A stretch of DNA of 64,000 bases from VRUE01 sp035318745 (GTDB lineage: Bacteria > Actinomycetota > Thermoleophilia > Solirubrobacterales > 70-9), in contig DATHEA010000002.1 in the NCBI GenBank assembly GCA_035318745.1, forward strand, positions 62,001 to 126,000, given 5' to 3'. Below the pieces are notes generated by a model. The model searched no databases. It was not told where the DNA came from and saw only the letters and a program-made list of their open reading frames with translations. A program made the position numbers and the translations under genes. Each line of letters opens with the position of its first letter. Position 1 is the first letter of the stretch. Positions 9,357 through 18,457 of the stretch are shown here, one piece after another.

Positions 9357-9794
9357 ATGGGATTGCGTGTTCGCTGGCAGCTTGCGGCTAAGGGGGCTGC
9401 CGTGGTGCTTGCGGGCTTCGTTGCGCTGCAGCTTGTCCCAGCTCTTCTAGAGCCGCCAGCTCCCGAACCCTTGCCAGCTGACGTGGGCTTACCTCGGGTC
9501 GTGGCTACGCCCAAGCTGAAAGAGCGTCGGCCGAAGAGGCGTCTCGGGCGGGTGGTGTCGGATGGGGGTGCCCGGGTGGGGCGGCGTCCTGTTTTTCGCC
9601 CCAACCGCAATCTCGGACGGCAGGTACCGCCGAGGCGAAAAACCCAGCTCCGCCCGGGCACCCCCGCTCCGCGACAGGACCCGCCCGCCGAAACCCCCGT
9701 CCCTGCCGCCCCTCCACCCGCTCCAGAAGCCGCCCCACCTGCCCCCGCTCCCGCGGCTCCAGACGACGGGTCCATGGAGTTTGCGCCCCGCTAG
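9357..9794 (+). CDS. Small membrane-anchored Pro/Arg-rich protein, unknown function
   Basis: A 145-residue protein. One hydrophobic segment (AAKGAAVVLAGFVALQLVPAL, about residues 8-28) follows a short basic start, and the rest is a Pro-, Arg- and Ala-rich extracytoplasmic tail without recognisable domain. The ATG at 9357 is chosen; a TTG 24 bases upstream is possible. The middle of the gene contains a long inverted repeat (9564-9665), so the encoded basic stretch may be a by-product of the DNA structure. I do not recognise the family. It precedes rpsF without an obvious terminator. Confidence 0.55.
   Translation: MGLRVRWQLAAKGAAVVLAGFVALQLVPALLEPPAPEPLPADVGLPRVVATPKLKERRPKRRLGRVVSDGGARVGRRPVFRPNRNLGRQVPPRRKTQLRPGTPAPRQDPPAETPVPAAPPPAPEAAPPAPAPAAPDDGSMEFAPR
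9564..9665. repeat. Nested inverted repeat inside a coding frame
   Basis: Outer arms 9564-9579 and 9650-9665 pair at 15 of 16 positions. Inner arms TTTTTCGCC and GGCGAAAAA pair within them. The layout is like that of the family A and B repeats (arms around a core), but the core sequence differs. Confidence 0.65.
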
Positions 9795-9812
9795 CTATAG
9801 TCCGACGCCGTT

Positions 9813-10391
9813 TTGGCCGCACCGCGCGAATACGAGCTGGTTCTGATGCTGGACCCGGGGCAGGATGCCGCGGCGCGCGACGCTGCCGCCAACGAGGCGA
9901 AGAGCCAGATCGAGGCCACGGGGACGCTGAAGCACGAGAACGTCTGGGGCCTGCGCAAGATGGCTTACGAAATCGACCGGCGCAACGAGGCCGACTATCG
10001 CTGGTTCCGCTTCGAGGCGCCGACCGAGCTGCTCGAGCAGCTCGACCACAACTTGAAGATCGCCGACGGCGTGCTGCGCTTCCGGGTCTTCAAAGTCGAC
10101 GCCGATACGCCCGTAGTTGTGCCGCCCGCGACCAGCGCACCAGGTCCCGCGGCATCGCGCGAGCGCCCTTCTCAGGGCGCACCGCAGGCCGCCCCCGCGG
10201 ACAGCGAGGCCGAGGTCGCTGCTCCCGAAGCGGCCGCTCCGGCCGCTGTTGCCGAGCCCCCTGCCGAGGCAGAGCCCGTTGCTGAGACGCCCGAGGCGGC
10301 AGCCGAGGCCCCTGAGCCCGCCGCCGAGCCTGAGGCTCCAGAGGCGCCGGCCGAGGACGCCGAGGCCAAGCCCGGCGACTCCGCCGCTTAG
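9813..10391 (+). CDS. rpsF: 30S ribosomal protein S6 with long acidic tail
   Basis: The first ~100 residues are a normal S6 (REYELVLMLDPG at the start, GLRKMAYEI and YRWFRFEAP in the middle), which binds 16S rRNA with S18 in the platform of the small subunit. The rest, about 85 residues, is an unusual Ala/Pro/Glu-rich acidic tail. The best start is TTG at 9813, with TATAGT at 9796-9801 as a likely -10 box. The order rpsF-ssb-rpsR-rplI is the classic arrangement. Confidence 0.93.
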   Translation: MAAPREYELVLMLDPGQDAAARDAAANEAKSQIEATGTLKHENVWGLRKMAYEIDRRNEADYRWFRFEAPTELLEQLDHNLKIADGVLRFRVFKVDADTPVVVPPATSAPGPAASRERPSQGAPQAAPADSEAEVAAPEAAAPAAVAEPPAEAEPVAETPEAAAEAPEPAAEPEAPEAPAEDAEAKPGDSAA

Positions 10392-10489
10392 TTCCTCTTT
10401 TCGCGCAGATTCCGGCTTCGAGGGGGAGAGTTGCGCCGCCCGCACTCTTAGACTGGTATCTCGATAAACGATCTTGAGGAGTGAGAGCC

Positions 10490-10966
10490 GTGGCGGCTTC
10501 GAACATCAACGTGGTGGTCATCACCGGGAACCTGACCCAGGATCCCGAACTGCGCCATACCGGCGGCGGGACGGCGGTCTGCGAGCTGCGAGTGGCGGTC
10601 AACAGCCGCCGCAAGGACGGCTCCACCGGCGAATGGGTCGACAAGCCCAACTACTTCAACGTGACCGTCTGGGGAGCGCAGGGTGAGAACTGCGCCAACT
10701 ACCTCTCCAAGGGCCGTCCGGTGGCAGTGGAAGGTCGCCTCGACTGGCGCGAGTGGGAGGCCAAAGACGGCGGTGGCAAACGACAGGCAGTGCAGATCGT
10801 CGCCAACTCCGTCCAGTTCCTCGGCTCGCGTGACGGCGGAGCGGGGGGCGGCAACGGCAACGGCGGTGGCTTCACCCCCCAGAGCGACACGCCGGCCGAT
10901 CCCAGCGACTTCGATGCCGCCCCGGCAGGGGCTGGTGGCGGCAGCGACGACGACATTCCGTTCTGA
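10490..10966 (+). CDS. ssb: Single-stranded DNA-binding protein
   Basis: Replicative SSB of 158 residues. The OB fold covers about residues 5-110 (VVVITGNLTQDPELRHTGGG, then WVDKPNYFNVTVWG). It is followed by a Gly-rich flexible linker and the acidic C-terminal tip DDDIPF that recruits partner proteins. GTG at 10490 is chosen because GAGGA lies about ten bases upstream; the GTG at 10481 directly abuts that site and leaves no spacing. It lies between rpsF and rpsR and is followed by a family B hairpin repeat that may reduce read-through into rpsR. Confidence 0.94.
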   Translation: MAASNINVVVITGNLTQDPELRHTGGGTAVCELRVAVNSRRKDGSTGEWVDKPNYFNVTVWGAQGENCANYLSKGRPVAVEGRLDWREWEAKDGGGKRQAVQIVANSVQFLGSRDGGAGGGNGNGGGFTPQSDTPADPSDFDAAPAGAGGGSDDDIPF

Positions 10967-10971
10967 GGGCC

Positions 10972-11053
10972 CCGGGCGTTGCCATGCGGCGTCCTCGGTC
11001 GCTCGCGTGCAGAGCACGCCGCGCTCCCTGCGTCCTTGCCTGGCAACGCCCGG
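10972..11053. repeat. Family B hairpin repeat, copy 1
   Basis: Perfect 13-bp arms (CCGGGCGTTGCCA at 10972-10984 and its complement at 11041-11053) enclose a core that starts GCGTCCTCGGTCGCTCGCGT and ends CTCCCTGCGTCCTT. The core recurs at 15248-15296 (reverse orientation, one mismatch) and, altered in the middle, at 44221-44290. The arms are not shared. Confidence 0.82.
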
Positions 11054-11092
11054 ACCTCGTCAGTCCAGTGTCTGTAGCATCCCCGTTCGCTT

Positions 11093-11359
11093 ATGGCCCG
11101 AGCTAGAGAAAACAGTGGTGACGCACCTCGCCGCGGGCGGCGTGGTGCAGATCGTGTCAGGCCGCGCAAATACACGCGGATCAATTCCGAGGCGGTCGAC
11201 TACAAGGACCTCAACCTGCTGCGGCGCTTCCTCTCCGACAAGGGGAAGACGCGCGGGCGGCGGGTAACCGGGCTTTCGCGCAAGCATCAGCGGCAGCTCT
11301 CGGTGGCGGTGAAGCGGGCGCGAGAGATCGCCCTGCTGCCCTACGTCGGAGAGCGCTGA
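11093..11359 (+). CDS. rpsR: 30S ribosomal protein S18
   Basis: An 88-residue basic protein with the S18 signature YKDLNLLRRFLSDKGK and the C-terminal RKHQRQLSVAVKRAREIALL. It pairs with S6 on the platform of the small ribosomal subunit. The N-terminal ~25 residues are an Arg/Gly-rich extension. No CxxC zinc-binding residues are present, so it is the zinc-free form. It overlaps rplI by one base (TGATG), implying translational coupling. Confidence 0.95.
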   Translation: MARARENSGDAPRRGRRGADRVRPRKYTRINSEAVDYKDLNLLRRFLSDKGKTRGRRVTGLSRKHQRQLSVAVKRAREIALLPYVGER

Positions 11360-11811
11360 TGGCACAGGCGATCCTCCTCGAGGACGTCGAGAGCCTCGGG
11401 CAGCGCGGCGAACCGATCGACGTCTCGCCCGGCTACCTCCGCAACTACCTGATCCCGCGCAAGCTCGCCGCGCCGGCCACGCCAGGGGCCCTTGAGCAGG
11501 CGCAACAGCGCCAGGCGGCAACCGAAAAGGCCGAGCGGCTGCGCGCCGAGCGGGAAGAGCAGGCGGCCTCGCTGCTTTCCAAGACCGTGCTGACGATCCA
11601 CCAGCGAGCGGACGACGGCGGCAAGCTGTTCGGCTCCGTCGGCGCCAAGGAGATCGTCGATGCGATCCGCGAGGCACGCGATCTGCGCATCGACCGTCGT
11701 AAAGTCCGCCTCGAGCAGCCGATCCGCGAGATCGGCACCCACATGGTCGAGATCGAGCTCGCCGACGGCACGGTCGCCTCGGTGAAGACGATCGTCGCCG
11801 AGGAGAGCTAA
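11359..11811 (+). CDS. rplI: 50S ribosomal protein L9
   Basis: A 150-residue L9 with the two-domain form. The N-terminal rRNA-binding domain has AILLEDVESLGQRGEPIDV followed by GYLRNYLIPRKLA. A long connecting helix (about residues 45-80) leads to the C-terminal domain with GKLFGSVGAKEIVDAI. It stabilises the L1-stalk side of the large subunit. It is translationally coupled to rpsR. The next gene has its own promoter box. Confidence 0.95.
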   Translation: MAQAILLEDVESLGQRGEPIDVSPGYLRNYLIPRKLAAPATPGALEQAQQRQAATEKAERLRAEREEQAASLLSKTVLTIHQRADDGGKLFGSVGAKEIVDAIREARDLRIDRRKVRLEQPIREIGTHMVEIELADGTVASVKTIVAEES

Positions 11812-11845
11812 GAGCGCTGGGCTTCGCGGCGTTAGGCTCCGCCGG

Positions 11846-12547
11846 GTGGCCTCGCAGCGCTTTCCAACTCGCCTGACCCGCCGCGCCAAGGCACGAACGC
11901 GGTTTGGCTGGGCAAGGTCCGAGCGGGCAACGGTCGGCTTGGCGGCAGTCGCTCTCGGCGGCACCGGGACGGTCCTCGTAGGTCAGTTCGGGCGCCTGCT
12001 GCGGCGCCGCACGCATGAGCGCGAAAACGGCGAGCTGCTGGTCGAAGCGGCGCCAGCGGCGGCCCTGGACACGGTCGGCGTCGCAGTGAGTGGCTATGCA
12101 GCAACCCCTCGCAGCGAGACGGTGCTGTTCAACGTCCTTGCCGGCTTCCTCGGTGCCTTCGCGCTGGTGCGGGTGTCGACCTGGGGCATTCGCGACCAGT
12201 GGTGGCCCTTCCGCGAGGTAAGCGTCGGTGGCCGTCACATTCACCACTTCGTCCCCGGGATCCTGCTCGCCTTCGGCTCCGGCACCGCGGCGCTGCTGAC
12301 CGACGACGAGGCTCAGGAAGACCGCCTCGCAATCGCGATGGGTGCCGGCATGGGCCTGACCTTCGACGAGGCGGCGCTGCTGCTCGACCTGCGGGACGTC
12401 TACTGGACCCGCGAGGGCCTGCTAAGCGTCCAGCTCAGCCTCGGAGCGACGGCGATCCTCAGCATCGCGATCCTCACTCAGCGAATGCTGCGCCGTGGCG
12501 AGCGACAGAAGGAGGCCGCAGGCGAGATTCCACCGGCCGAGTTCTAG
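11846..12547 (+). CDS. Integral membrane protein, unknown function
   Basis: A 233-residue protein with about five hydrophobic segments. The most distinctive stretch is VGGRHIHHFVPGILLAF, a His-rich motif between two membrane helices, followed by DDEAQEDRLAIAMGAGMGLT. I recognise this only as a conserved actinobacterial membrane protein pattern; no function can be assigned. GTG at 11846 follows TAGGCT (11833-11838) by seven bases, so the mRNA is probably leaderless. Its stop overlaps the stop of the convergent next gene in the palindrome CTAG. Confidence 0.7.
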   Translation: MASQRFPTRLTRRAKARTRFGWARSERATVGLAAVALGGTGTVLVGQFGRLLRRRTHERENGELLVEAAPAAALDTVGVAVSGYAATPRSETVLFNVLAGFLGAFALVRVSTWGIRDQWWPFREVSVGGRHIHHFVPGILLAFGSGTAALLTDDEAQEDRLAIAMGAGMGLTFDEAALLLDLRDVYWTREGLLSVQLSLGATAILSIAILTQRMLRRGERQKEAAGEIPPAEF

Positions 12548-12858
12548 ATCTGCGTAGCCAGGAGCCCGATCAGGGCAGCCAGCAACAGACCACAGAACCC
12601 AAACATCATCCGGTAGGTATCGAGCAAGCGCTGGTCCATGCTCTGGAAGCGCTTCTCGAGCTTGTCGAACCCCGCTCTCATCTCGCCGCGGACCGCCCCG
12701 AATTCTTCCTTCATCTCAGTCCGGACCGCCCCGAATTCCTCTTTCATCTCGCCGCGGACCGCTTTGAACTCGGTTCGCATCTCAAGATGCAAAGCATCGA
12801 CCTTCCCGTTGAGGTCGTCCATCCGGTCGTCGGTCCAGCTCTCTCTCATCGCCTCCAT
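12544..12858 (-). CDS. Coiled-coil protein with C-terminal membrane anchor, 104 aa
   Basis: A small protein with an N-terminal coiled coil built from near-identical 11-residue repeats (FKAVRGEMKEE, FGAVRTEMKEE, FGAVRGEMRAG), then DKLEKRFQSMDQRLLD and one C-terminal transmembrane helix (GFCGLLLAALIGLLATQI). The repeats are also visible as 33-bp DNA repeats. A much longer upstream reading frame is rejected because TACGGT (12865-12870) lies six bases before the ATG at 12858 and the upstream translation has no protein-like composition. The topology suggests a tail-anchored cytoplasmic rod. Function unknown. Confidence 0.7.
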   Translation of the reverse strand: MEAMRESWTDDRMDDLNGKVDALHLEMRTEFKAVRGEMKEEFGAVRTEMKEEFGAVRGEMRAGFDKLEKRFQSMDQRLLDTYRMMFGFCGLLLAALIGLLATQI

Positions 12859-12864
12859 TGTTGC

Positions 12865-12870
12865 ACCGTA
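12865..12870 (-). promoter_or_regulatory. -10 box of a leaderless promoter (coiled-coil gene)
   Basis: On the reverse strand TACGGT is followed by six bases and the ATG at 12858. It decides the start of the small coiled-coil gene. Confidence 0.5.
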
Positions 12871-13017
12871 AACGTTGCGGCGTCGCGAGTGGCGCGCCGA
12901 TTCAAAATCTTCTGCCTCGGCACTGTCGCAACTTTCAGCCAAGCGCCCGGAATTTCTTTCCCCGGTGGTTGCAGGGAGACCGCTCGTGGGATGGCGGCGG
13001 CTCTGGTTTGCTTGGCA

Positions 13018-13042
13018 GCAGGGGCGAATCCGCCGCCCCTGC
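13018..13042. other. Perfect hairpin just upstream of dnaB
   Basis: GCAGGGGCG and CGCCCCTGC form a perfect 9-bp stem with a seven-base loop, ending five bases before the dnaB -10 box TAACTA (13047-13052). The position fits an operator or a barrier to transcription entering dnaB. No T-tract follows. Confidence 0.5.
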
Positions 13043-13059
13043 CCCTTAACTAGACGTAG

Positions 13060-14484
13060 ATGCCGCAGCCTTCCGCAACCCACGTTCCGCCCCAGAACAT
13101 CGAGGCCGAGGAATCGGTGCTCGGGTCGATGCTGGTTGCCGAGCCGGCGCTGAGCCGCGTCATCGACGAGGTCAAGCTCAACGGCGAGGACTTCTACCTG
13201 GAGAAGCACGCGGCGATCTTCCGCGCCGCTCGCGACCTCTACGCCGCCTCCAAGCCGGTCGACGAGCTCAGCGTCAGCGAGGCGCTGGTCCAGCGCAACG
13301 AGATCGAGGAGGCGGGGGGGAAGCACTACGTCTCCGAGCTGGCGGCCAAGGTGCCGGCCGCCGGCAACGCCAAGCACTACGCCGAGATCGTCCAGCAGAA
13401 CTCGCTGCTGCGGCGGCTGCTCGGTGCCGGCCAGGAGATCCAGGGCTGGGTCCACGAACGCGAGGGCGAACCGCGCGAGCTCTCCGAGCGAGCCGAGAGG
13501 CTGCTCTTCGAAGTCGCCCACAAAGAGCAGGCGAGCGACTTCCGCCAGCTCTCGGAGATCCTCCACGACGAGGTCGACCGGCTGGAGAAGCTCTCGACCG
13601 GCGAGCTTGAGCTGACCGGCACCCCGTCCGGCTTCCGCGATATCGACGCGATTACCGGCGGCTTCCAGCCCGGCAACCTGATCATCGTCGCCGCGCGGCC
13701 GGCCATGGGCAAGAGCGCGATCGTCGCCAACATCGCCGAGAACGTGGCGGTAAAGCGGGGGATGCCGGTCGCCTTCTTCTCCCTCGAGATGTCGGAGGTG
13801 GAGCTGGCCCAGCGCTTCATCGCCTGCCGGGCGCGGATCTCTGGGGACAAGCTGCGCAAGGGACAGGTCGCGCAGAAAGACTGGCCAAAGGTGGTGCGCG
13901 CCTGCAACGAGCTGGAGGAGGCGCCGCTCTGGTTCGACGACTCCTCCGACCTGGGTCTACTCGACCTGCGGGCGAAGGCACGGCGGCTGCACGCGCAGAC
14001 GCAGGAGCAGGGCGGGCTCGGCCTGGTGATCGTCGACTACCTGCAGTTGATGCGGGCCGACGACCTGCGCGCCAACCGGGTCGAGCAGGTCGGCCAGATG
14101 AGCCGCGGCCTGAAGATCCTCGCCCGCGAGCTCGAGGTGCCGGTGCTGGCGATCTCCCAGCTCTCCCGCGCACCCGAGCAACGCCACCCGCCGAAGCCGA
14201 TGCTGTCGGACCTGCGCGAGTCGGGATCGATCGAGCAGGACGCGGACCTGGTCGCCTTCCTCTTCCGCGAGGACTACTACCGCGATCCCGAAGACGAGCC
14301 CGACGGGCTGGCCGACGTGATCATCGCCAAGCACAGGAACGGGCCGATCGGCTCGCCGAAACTGGTCTTCCTCGACCGCTTCCCCAAATTCGCCGACTTC
14401 TCCGGCCACGAGCGGCCGGTCGAGCAGCCGGCGGGAGAAGGCCCGCCGCTCGAGGAAGCCGCCGGCGCGGGGCCGGAGTTCTGA
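13060..14484 (+). CDS. dnaB: Replicative DNA helicase
   Basis: A 474-residue DnaB. The N-terminal domain begins PPQNIEAEESVLGSML. The RecA-like domain has Walker A (AARPAMGKSAIVANIAENVA), FFSLEMSEVELAQR, Walker B (LGLVIVDYLQLM) and the arginine/sensor region SDLRESGSIEQDADLVAFL. No intein is present at the usual insertion sites. It unwinds DNA at the fork. It overlaps the next gene, a helicase-loader type ATPase, by one base (TGATG). TAACTA seven bases before the ATG suggests a leaderless transcript. Confidence 0.96.
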   Translation: MPQPSATHVPPQNIEAEESVLGSMLVAEPALSRVIDEVKLNGEDFYLEKHAAIFRAARDLYAASKPVDELSVSEALVQRNEIEEAGGKHYVSELAAKVPAAGNAKHYAEIVQQNSLLRRLLGAGQEIQGWVHEREGEPRELSERAERLLFEVAHKEQASDFRQLSEILHDEVDRLEKLSTGELELTGTPSGFRDIDAITGGFQPGNLIIVAARPAMGKSAIVANIAENVAVKRGMPVAFFSLEMSEVELAQRFIACRARISGDKLRKGQVAQKDWPKVVRACNELEEAPLWFDDSSDLGLLDLRAKARRLHAQTQEQGGLGLVIVDYLQLMRADDLRANRVEQVGQMSRGLKILARELEVPVLAISQLSRAPEQRHPPKPMLSDLRESGSIEQDADLVAFLFREDYYRDPEDEPDGLADVIIAKHRNGPIGSPKLVFLDRFPKFADFSGHERPVEQPAGEGPPLEEAAGAGPEF

Positions 14485-15215
14485 TGCCTGCGATCCCCCG
14501 CAGCGAACCCTTCGCCCAGCAGGCCTGCCCGCTCGGTGCCTGCGACGGCTCCGGTTGGATCCTCGGGCCCGAAGACGTCGCCCGAGCCTGCGAGTGCCGT
14601 GCGCCGCGGCTGAAGCGGGGGCGAAGCAAGGGAGTGGCGTCGGTGATACCGCCGCGTTATCGCGGAGTCTCTCTCGACCGTCCGCCCGTGAGCGACATGG
14701 CGCGCGACCTGGCGACCAAGGGCGCCGTGAACGACGTGTGCCGCTTCATCGACGACCTGGAGGATCATCTCGATTCAGGCCAGGGCCTTTGGCTGTTCGG
14801 CGATACCGGAACCGGCAAGACGACCCTCGCGATGTTGATCTCCAAGGCCGCGCTGGCGACGGGGCGATCCGTTGCGATCTATTCCCTGCCGAAGCTACTC
14901 GCGCGGATCCGCCAGACTTACGACGCCGAACCGGGCGGAGACTCCTACCTCGCATTCTTCGAGCGCCTGACCGCGGTGGATCTCCTGCACATCGACGATC
15001 TCGGGGCTGAGAAACGCTCGGACTGGGTCTTGGAGCAGTTGTATGCGCTGATCAACGAGCGCTACGAAAGCGAGCGGTCGGTGCTGATCACCACCAACCT
15101 CCCTCACGACGAGCTCGAGGAGCAAATCGGCCGGAGGACCGTCTCGCGGCTGAGCCAGATGTGCGACGAGATTCCGCTGTTCGGCGATGATCGGCGTTAC
15201 GGCAAAGCCGCATAG
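14484..15215 (+). CDS. DnaC/DnaI-type helicase-loader ATPase
   Basis: A 243-residue AAA+ ATPase. A Cys-rich N-terminus (CPLGAC ... CEC within the first 40 residues) resembles the zinc ribbon of DnaI/DnaC proteins. The ATPase domain shows Walker A GDTGTGKTTL, Walker B LLHIDDLGAEK and the arginine-containing tail RTVSRLSQMC. Translational coupling to dnaB (TGATG) supports a role in loading the replicative helicase. IstB-type transposition proteins share the fold, but there is no transposase nearby. Most Actinobacteria are thought to use DciA rather than this type of loader. Confidence 0.82.
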   Translation: MPAIPRSEPFAQQACPLGACDGSGWILGPEDVARACECRAPRLKRGRSKGVASVIPPRYRGVSLDRPPVSDMARDLATKGAVNDVCRFIDDLEDHLDSGQGLWLFGDTGTGKTTLAMLISKAALATGRSVAIYSLPKLLARIRQTYDAEPGGDSYLAFFERLTAVDLLHIDDLGAEKRSDWVLEQLYALINERYESERSVLITTNLPHDELEEQIGRRTVSRLSQMCDEIPLFGDDRRYGKAA

Positions 15216-15218
15216 TGG

Positions 15219-15324
15219 CCGAGGCCGCGCGCGGCCAAGCAGATCAAGGACGCAGGGAGCGTGGCGTGCTCTGCACGCGAGCGACCGAGGACGCAGATAT
15301 GCGCAGTGCCGCGTGCGGCCTCGG
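15219..15324. repeat. Family B hairpin repeat, copy 2
   Basis: Arms 15219-15235 and 15308-15324 match at 16 of 17 positions (left arm CCGAGGCCGCGCGCGGC). The core is in reverse orientation relative to copy 1 and matches it at 48 of 49 bases. It lies between the helicase-loader gene and purA, in co-directional orientation. Confidence 0.82.
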
Positions 15325-15347
15325 AACCAGGCACAATCCCCGGCGGC

Positions 15348-16718
<1,371 letters not shown>

Positions 16719-16727
16719 AGTCGTGGT

Positions 16728-17417
16728 GTGGCTTCCGGTAGACGCACCGCTAAGCTGAACGAGCGGCTGCCCCGGGGCCGTCACGGGCTACCGCGGGAGG
16801 CGGTGACGGAGTCCCAGCAGCGGCGGATTCTGCAGGCGATGATCGAGGTCGTCGCCGAGCGTGGCTACCCAGAAACGCGCGTGGTCGACGTGATCGGCGT
16901 CGCCGGCGTGTCGAGAAAGACCTTTTACGAGCTGTTCGCCAGCAAGGAGGACTGCTTCCTCGCCGCCTACGACGTCCTGCTCGGCAACCTGCTCGGCGAC
17001 ACGGCGCGGGGATTCGAGTCGAAGCCCGGCTCGCCCTGGGCCGAGCGCGTAGCGGCTGGCATGGCAGAGCTGCTCAAACACCTCGCCGAGCACCCCGACG
17101 AGGGCCGTTTCGCGATCGTCGAGGTGCTGGCCGCGGGGCCGAAGGCGCTTGCCCGCCGTGACGCCGCCCTGCGCCAGTTCACAGGGTTTCTCGATGCCGG
17201 CAGGGCCGAGACGTCGGTCGAGCTGCCTGGCATCACCTCGCTCTCGCTCGCCGGCGGGATCAACGAGCTGCTCTACAGCGAGATCCTCCACGGAGCTTCC
17301 GCCCGCCTTCCCAGCCGCCTTCCTGACCTGATGTTCTGGATCACGCTGCCGTTCCTGGGGCCCGAGGGGGCCGCGGAGGAGCGTGAGCGGGTGCGGCTCT
17401 CGATGCTCGAGGACTGA
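16728..17417 (+). CDS. TetR-family transcriptional regulator
   Basis: A 229-residue regulator. The N-terminal helix-turn-helix (about residues 25-75) reads RRILQAMIEVVAERGYPET, then VIGVAGVSRKTFYELFASKE, the standard TetR DNA-binding signature. The C-terminal ligand-binding part is Ala/Leu-rich and not diagnostic of a ligand. TAAAGT (16716-16721, overlapping the purA stop) lies six bases before the GTG start. The target is not evident; the next gene downstream is a secreted protein of unknown function with its own ribosome-binding site. Confidence 0.9.
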   Translation: MASGRRTAKLNERLPRGRHGLPREAVTESQQRRILQAMIEVVAERGYPETRVVDVIGVAGVSRKTFYELFASKEDCFLAAYDVLLGNLLGDTARGFESKPGSPWAERVAAGMAELLKHLAEHPDEGRFAIVEVLAAGPKALARRDAALRQFTGFLDAGRAETSVELPGITSLSLAGGINELLYSEILHGASARLPSRLPDLMFWITLPFLGPEGAAEERERVRLSMLED

Positions 17418-17561
17418 CCATCGGCTGCAAGGCCGCTCTTTTGCCCGAATGCGTGGGTTTAAGAAATGGCCAGGGCTGGTAGTTTTGCCAGCGGAGGCAT
17501 CGAATCGTGCTTCAAACCGGCTTGCGCTCAGACGGGCAGGGCCAAAAGGAGAGAGAAGAGC

Positions 17562-18356
17562 ATGCGTAGAAACTTGATGTTGGCACTCGCCCTGGCAGCA
17601 GTGCTGTCGCTGGGCGTAGCGGCCGTCGCGAGCGCGGTTAGCACCACGCTGCGGGCAGGCAACCTGATTGTGACCTTTGGTGGCAGCACCTCGCCGAAGG
17701 CGTTGTCGAAGACCAAGTACACGCCGGTGACGACGAACATCTTCGGCAAAATCAAAACCAGCGACGGCACCCATCCTTCCGCCTTCCGCGAAGCGGTCGT
17801 CGACATCGACAAGGACGTAAAAGTCAACGTCAAGGGCTACCCGGTCTGCAAAGCGGGCCAGCTCGAGGCGCGTGACACCAAGGCCGCGAAAAGGGCCTGC
17901 GGTAGCACGATCCTCGGCGAAGGCACCGCAGACGCGGAGATCGCCTTCCCCGAACAAAAACCGATCCAGGTCCCGAGCCCGTTGCTCGTCTTCAACGGCG
18001 GCGAAAAGGGTGGCAAGGTCACGCTGCTGATCCACACCTTCATCACCGTGCCGGCGCCGACGGCGATCGTCACCACGGTCACGATCACGCGGAAGGGCAG
18101 TGGGCTCCATTCGGTCGCGAAAATCCCGGTCATCGCCGGCGGCAGCGGCTCGGCGCTCGACTTCAGCTTCAAGCTGGGGAAGACCTACACCTACAAGGGC
18201 AAGAAGGTCGGCTACTTCGAAGCCAAATGCCCGGACGGCGTCTTCAAGGTAAACGTCCCAAGTGCGACGTTCAAAAACGAATCGCATCAGGCGGGCGTCG
18301 GCGCCACGACGACTCTCAAGGGCGGCATAGCGGTTCCCTGCACGCCGAAGGGCTAG
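17562..18356 (+). CDS. Secreted four-cysteine family protein, paralogue 1
   Basis: A 264-residue protein with a cleavable signal peptide (about residues 1-26, ending VASA). It belongs to a family with five members in this window. Shared blocks are DGTHPSAFREAVVDIDKD, AEIAFPEQ, SPLLVFNGGEKGG, TLLIHTFITVPAPTAIVTT, IPVIAGGSGSA and GYFEAKCPDGVF. Four cysteines are conserved across the family (in YPVC, RAC, AKC, VPC) and could form two disulfides. Predicted mostly beta. AAAGGAGAG lies about 11 bases before the ATG. Function unknown; it sits next to the convergent mce cluster. Confidence 0.8.
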   Translation: MRRNLMLALALAAVLSLGVAAVASAVSTTLRAGNLIVTFGGSTSPKALSKTKYTPVTTNIFGKIKTSDGTHPSAFREAVVDIDKDVKVNVKGYPVCKAGQLEARDTKAAKRACGSTILGEGTADAEIAFPEQKPIQVPSPLLVFNGGEKGGKVTLLIHTFITVPAPTAIVTTVTITRKGSGLHSVAKIPVIAGGSGSALDFSFKLGKTYTYKGKKVGYFEAKCPDGVFKVNVPSATFKNESHQAGVGATTTLKGGIAVPCTPKG

Positions 18357-18373
18357 TCACACAGACATATAGG

Positions 18374-18430
18374 GGCTTCGTCCCAGGACGAAAGCCAGAA
18401 AGGGCGGCCGAGAGGTCGCCCCTTTTCTTT
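18374..18430 (+). terminator. Double hairpin followed by T-tract
   Basis: A first stem (GGCTTCGTCC / GGACGAAAGCC) is followed by a second (AAAGGGCGGC / GTCGCCCCTTTT) ending in TTTTCTTT. The position, 18 bases after the stop of secreted paralogue 1, fits an intrinsic terminator. Confidence 0.7.
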
Positions 18431-18457
18431 GCTGGATTGGGCCCCTAGGATGCAGGG

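Noticed and set aside
12859..13566. Upstream extension of the coiled-coil gene antisense to dnaB
   Set aside because: No protein-like composition, and a leaderless promoter box lies inside it just before the ATG at 12858.
14484..15215. IstB transposition gene
   Set aside because: The fold is shared, but there is no transposase, no terminal inverted repeats, and it is coupled to dnaB with a DnaI-like Cys-rich N-terminus.
17466..17561. Earlier start for the first secreted paralogue
   Set aside because: It would bury the signal peptide; the ATG at 17562 has a ribosome-binding site and a normal signal sequence.
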